Assembly: GCF_017303055.1 (NCBI RefSeq)
Contig: NZ_JAEKJT010000011.1
Coordinates: 102,855-166,854, forward strand
Length of the DNA: 64,000 nucleotides
Direction: 5' to 3'
Source of the DNA: Halomonas litopenaei
GTDB taxonomy: Bacteria > Pseudomonadota > Gammaproteobacteria > Pseudomonadales > Halomonadaceae
In this document: piece after piece, positions 63,572-64,000 of the stretch
How the letters are laid out: every line of letters starts with the position of its first letter
How positions within the stretch are numbered: the first letter of the stretch is position 1
Program-made: the position numbers and the translations under genes
The notes under the pieces: generated by a model
The model's database searches: none
Told to the model about the DNA's origin: nothing
Seen by the model: only the letters and a program-made list of their open reading frames with translations

Positions 63572-64000
63572 CTACGCCGCTAATGACGGGTGTGCTCGGG
63601 GTGCCACATAGCCTAGAGACTGATGTGGCCGCTCTTCGTTGTAGTACCGAATCCAGCGGCTGATCACCGCTCGGGCCTGGCCCAACGACTCGAAACGATG
63701 CTGCCAGATGCATTCTTCCTTCAGGGACCGGAAGAAGCGCTCAACCAGGCCGTTTTGCTCCGGGGTGTAGGGCGTCGTGAATTCCTGTGTGAGCCCGTAG
63801 GCCTTCACTGTCGCCGTATAGTGCCGACTGCTGAAGACGAGGCCGTTGTCAGAGCGAAGGGCCAGCGGTTGATGAATCCGACCCAGTGCGCCGAATCGAT
63901 GTACCAGAGCCTCTTCCAGCGCGGCTTCAGCCGTCTTGCTGCTGCCGTTGTCCGACAATCGCCAACCAAGGATCTCTCGGGTGCAACAGTCGATGATCAC
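63544..64000 (-). mobile_element. IS3-family insertion sequence, transposase end only
   Basis: The left boundary is placed at TGTAATGCCCCC (63544), a TG-start, C-rich end typical of IS3-group inverted repeats, 28 bases outside the transposase stop. The element continues past the right edge, so the other end and target duplication are not visible. Confidence 0.75.
63572..64000 (-). CDS. IS3-family transposase (OrfB, rve integrase core), C-terminal part
   Basis: 142 residues seen; the N-terminus is beyond the window. The DDE residues are visible in IIDCCTREILGW (Asp), LRSDNGLVF (Asp) and QNGLVERFFRSLKEECIW (Glu). The tail YYNEERPHQSLGY is the standard IS3-group end. No disruption in the visible part. 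Probably made by frameshift from an upstream orfA. Confidence 0.93.
   Translation of the reverse strand: MIIDCCTREILGWRLSDNGSSKTAEAALEEALVHRFGALGRIHQPLALRSDNGLVFSSRHYTATVKAYGLTQEFTTPYTPEQNGLVERFFRSLKEECIWQHRFESLGQARAVISRWIRYYNEERPHQSLGYVAPRAHPSLAA

Noticed and set aside
1..64000. CRISPR array
   Set aside because: No regularly spaced identical repeats of 24-37 bp were seen anywhere; only the short tandem repeats listed.

Overview
The window looks like chromosomal DNA of a GC-rich gammaproteobacterium, most like Halomonas or another member of the Halomonadaceae. This is inferred from protein resemblance and gene order (phhR/phhABC, narXL with a fused narK and narGHJI-ppiC-moaB-moeA, tctCBA with tctDE); I had no database to confirm it.

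Layout. 1-10.2 kb: the start and first two modules of a large non-ribosomal peptide synthetase (minus strand) that runs off the left edge, preceded by an AT-rich leader with a plausible promoter. 10.8-15.8 kb: a decarboxylating dehydrogenase, a PaiB-type flavoprotein, two GNAT acetyltransferases and a MocR regulator. 15.9-23.0 kb: a tripartite tricarboxylate transporter (tctCBA, minus) facing a four-gene regulatory operon (IclR-like, TctD, TctE, periplasmic binding protein). 23.1-30.6 kb: RlpA, a siroheme methyltransferase, an NSS transporter, hpd, an ArgO/ArgP pair and a GGDEF protein. 30.8-37.2 kb: RecQ, then the aromatic amino-acid block (phhR facing phhABC, with two TyrR/PhhR boxes between).

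37.26-43.59 kb: the most unusual part. A ~6.2-kb AT-richer element has inserted by site-specific recombination into the 3' end of narL. It is flanked by an 84-bp direct repeat (82/84 identical) made of the last 24 codons of narL plus adjoining sequence. The right copy completes narL; the left copy is a displaced remnant next to what was probably the original narL terminator. The element has a tyrosine integrase at one end, a winged-helix protein, three unknown small proteins, a broken small gene, a P-loop helicase-like replication protein and, at the far end, a terminase-small-subunit-like protein. It has no capsid or tail genes. The plan suggests a small phage satellite rather than a prophage. 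It also carries arm-type repeats at both ends and long gene-free stretches with a promoter but no ORF.

43.5-58.7 kb: narXL, a NarK1-NarK2 fusion, narGHJI, a PpiC isomerase and the cofactor genes moaB and moeA. Together these make a complete nitrate-respiration locus, with recognisable NarL and FNR sites in the narX-narK divergence. 58.8-60.0 kb: a monooxygenase-like protein, a GNAT and a small membrane protein. 60.2-62.9 kb: an unrecognised two-gene operon encoding a 727-residue protein with a glycine-rich hydrophobic segment and a cysteine-rich C-terminus, plus a basic partner. 63.54 kb to the edge: the end of an IS3-family insertion sequence.
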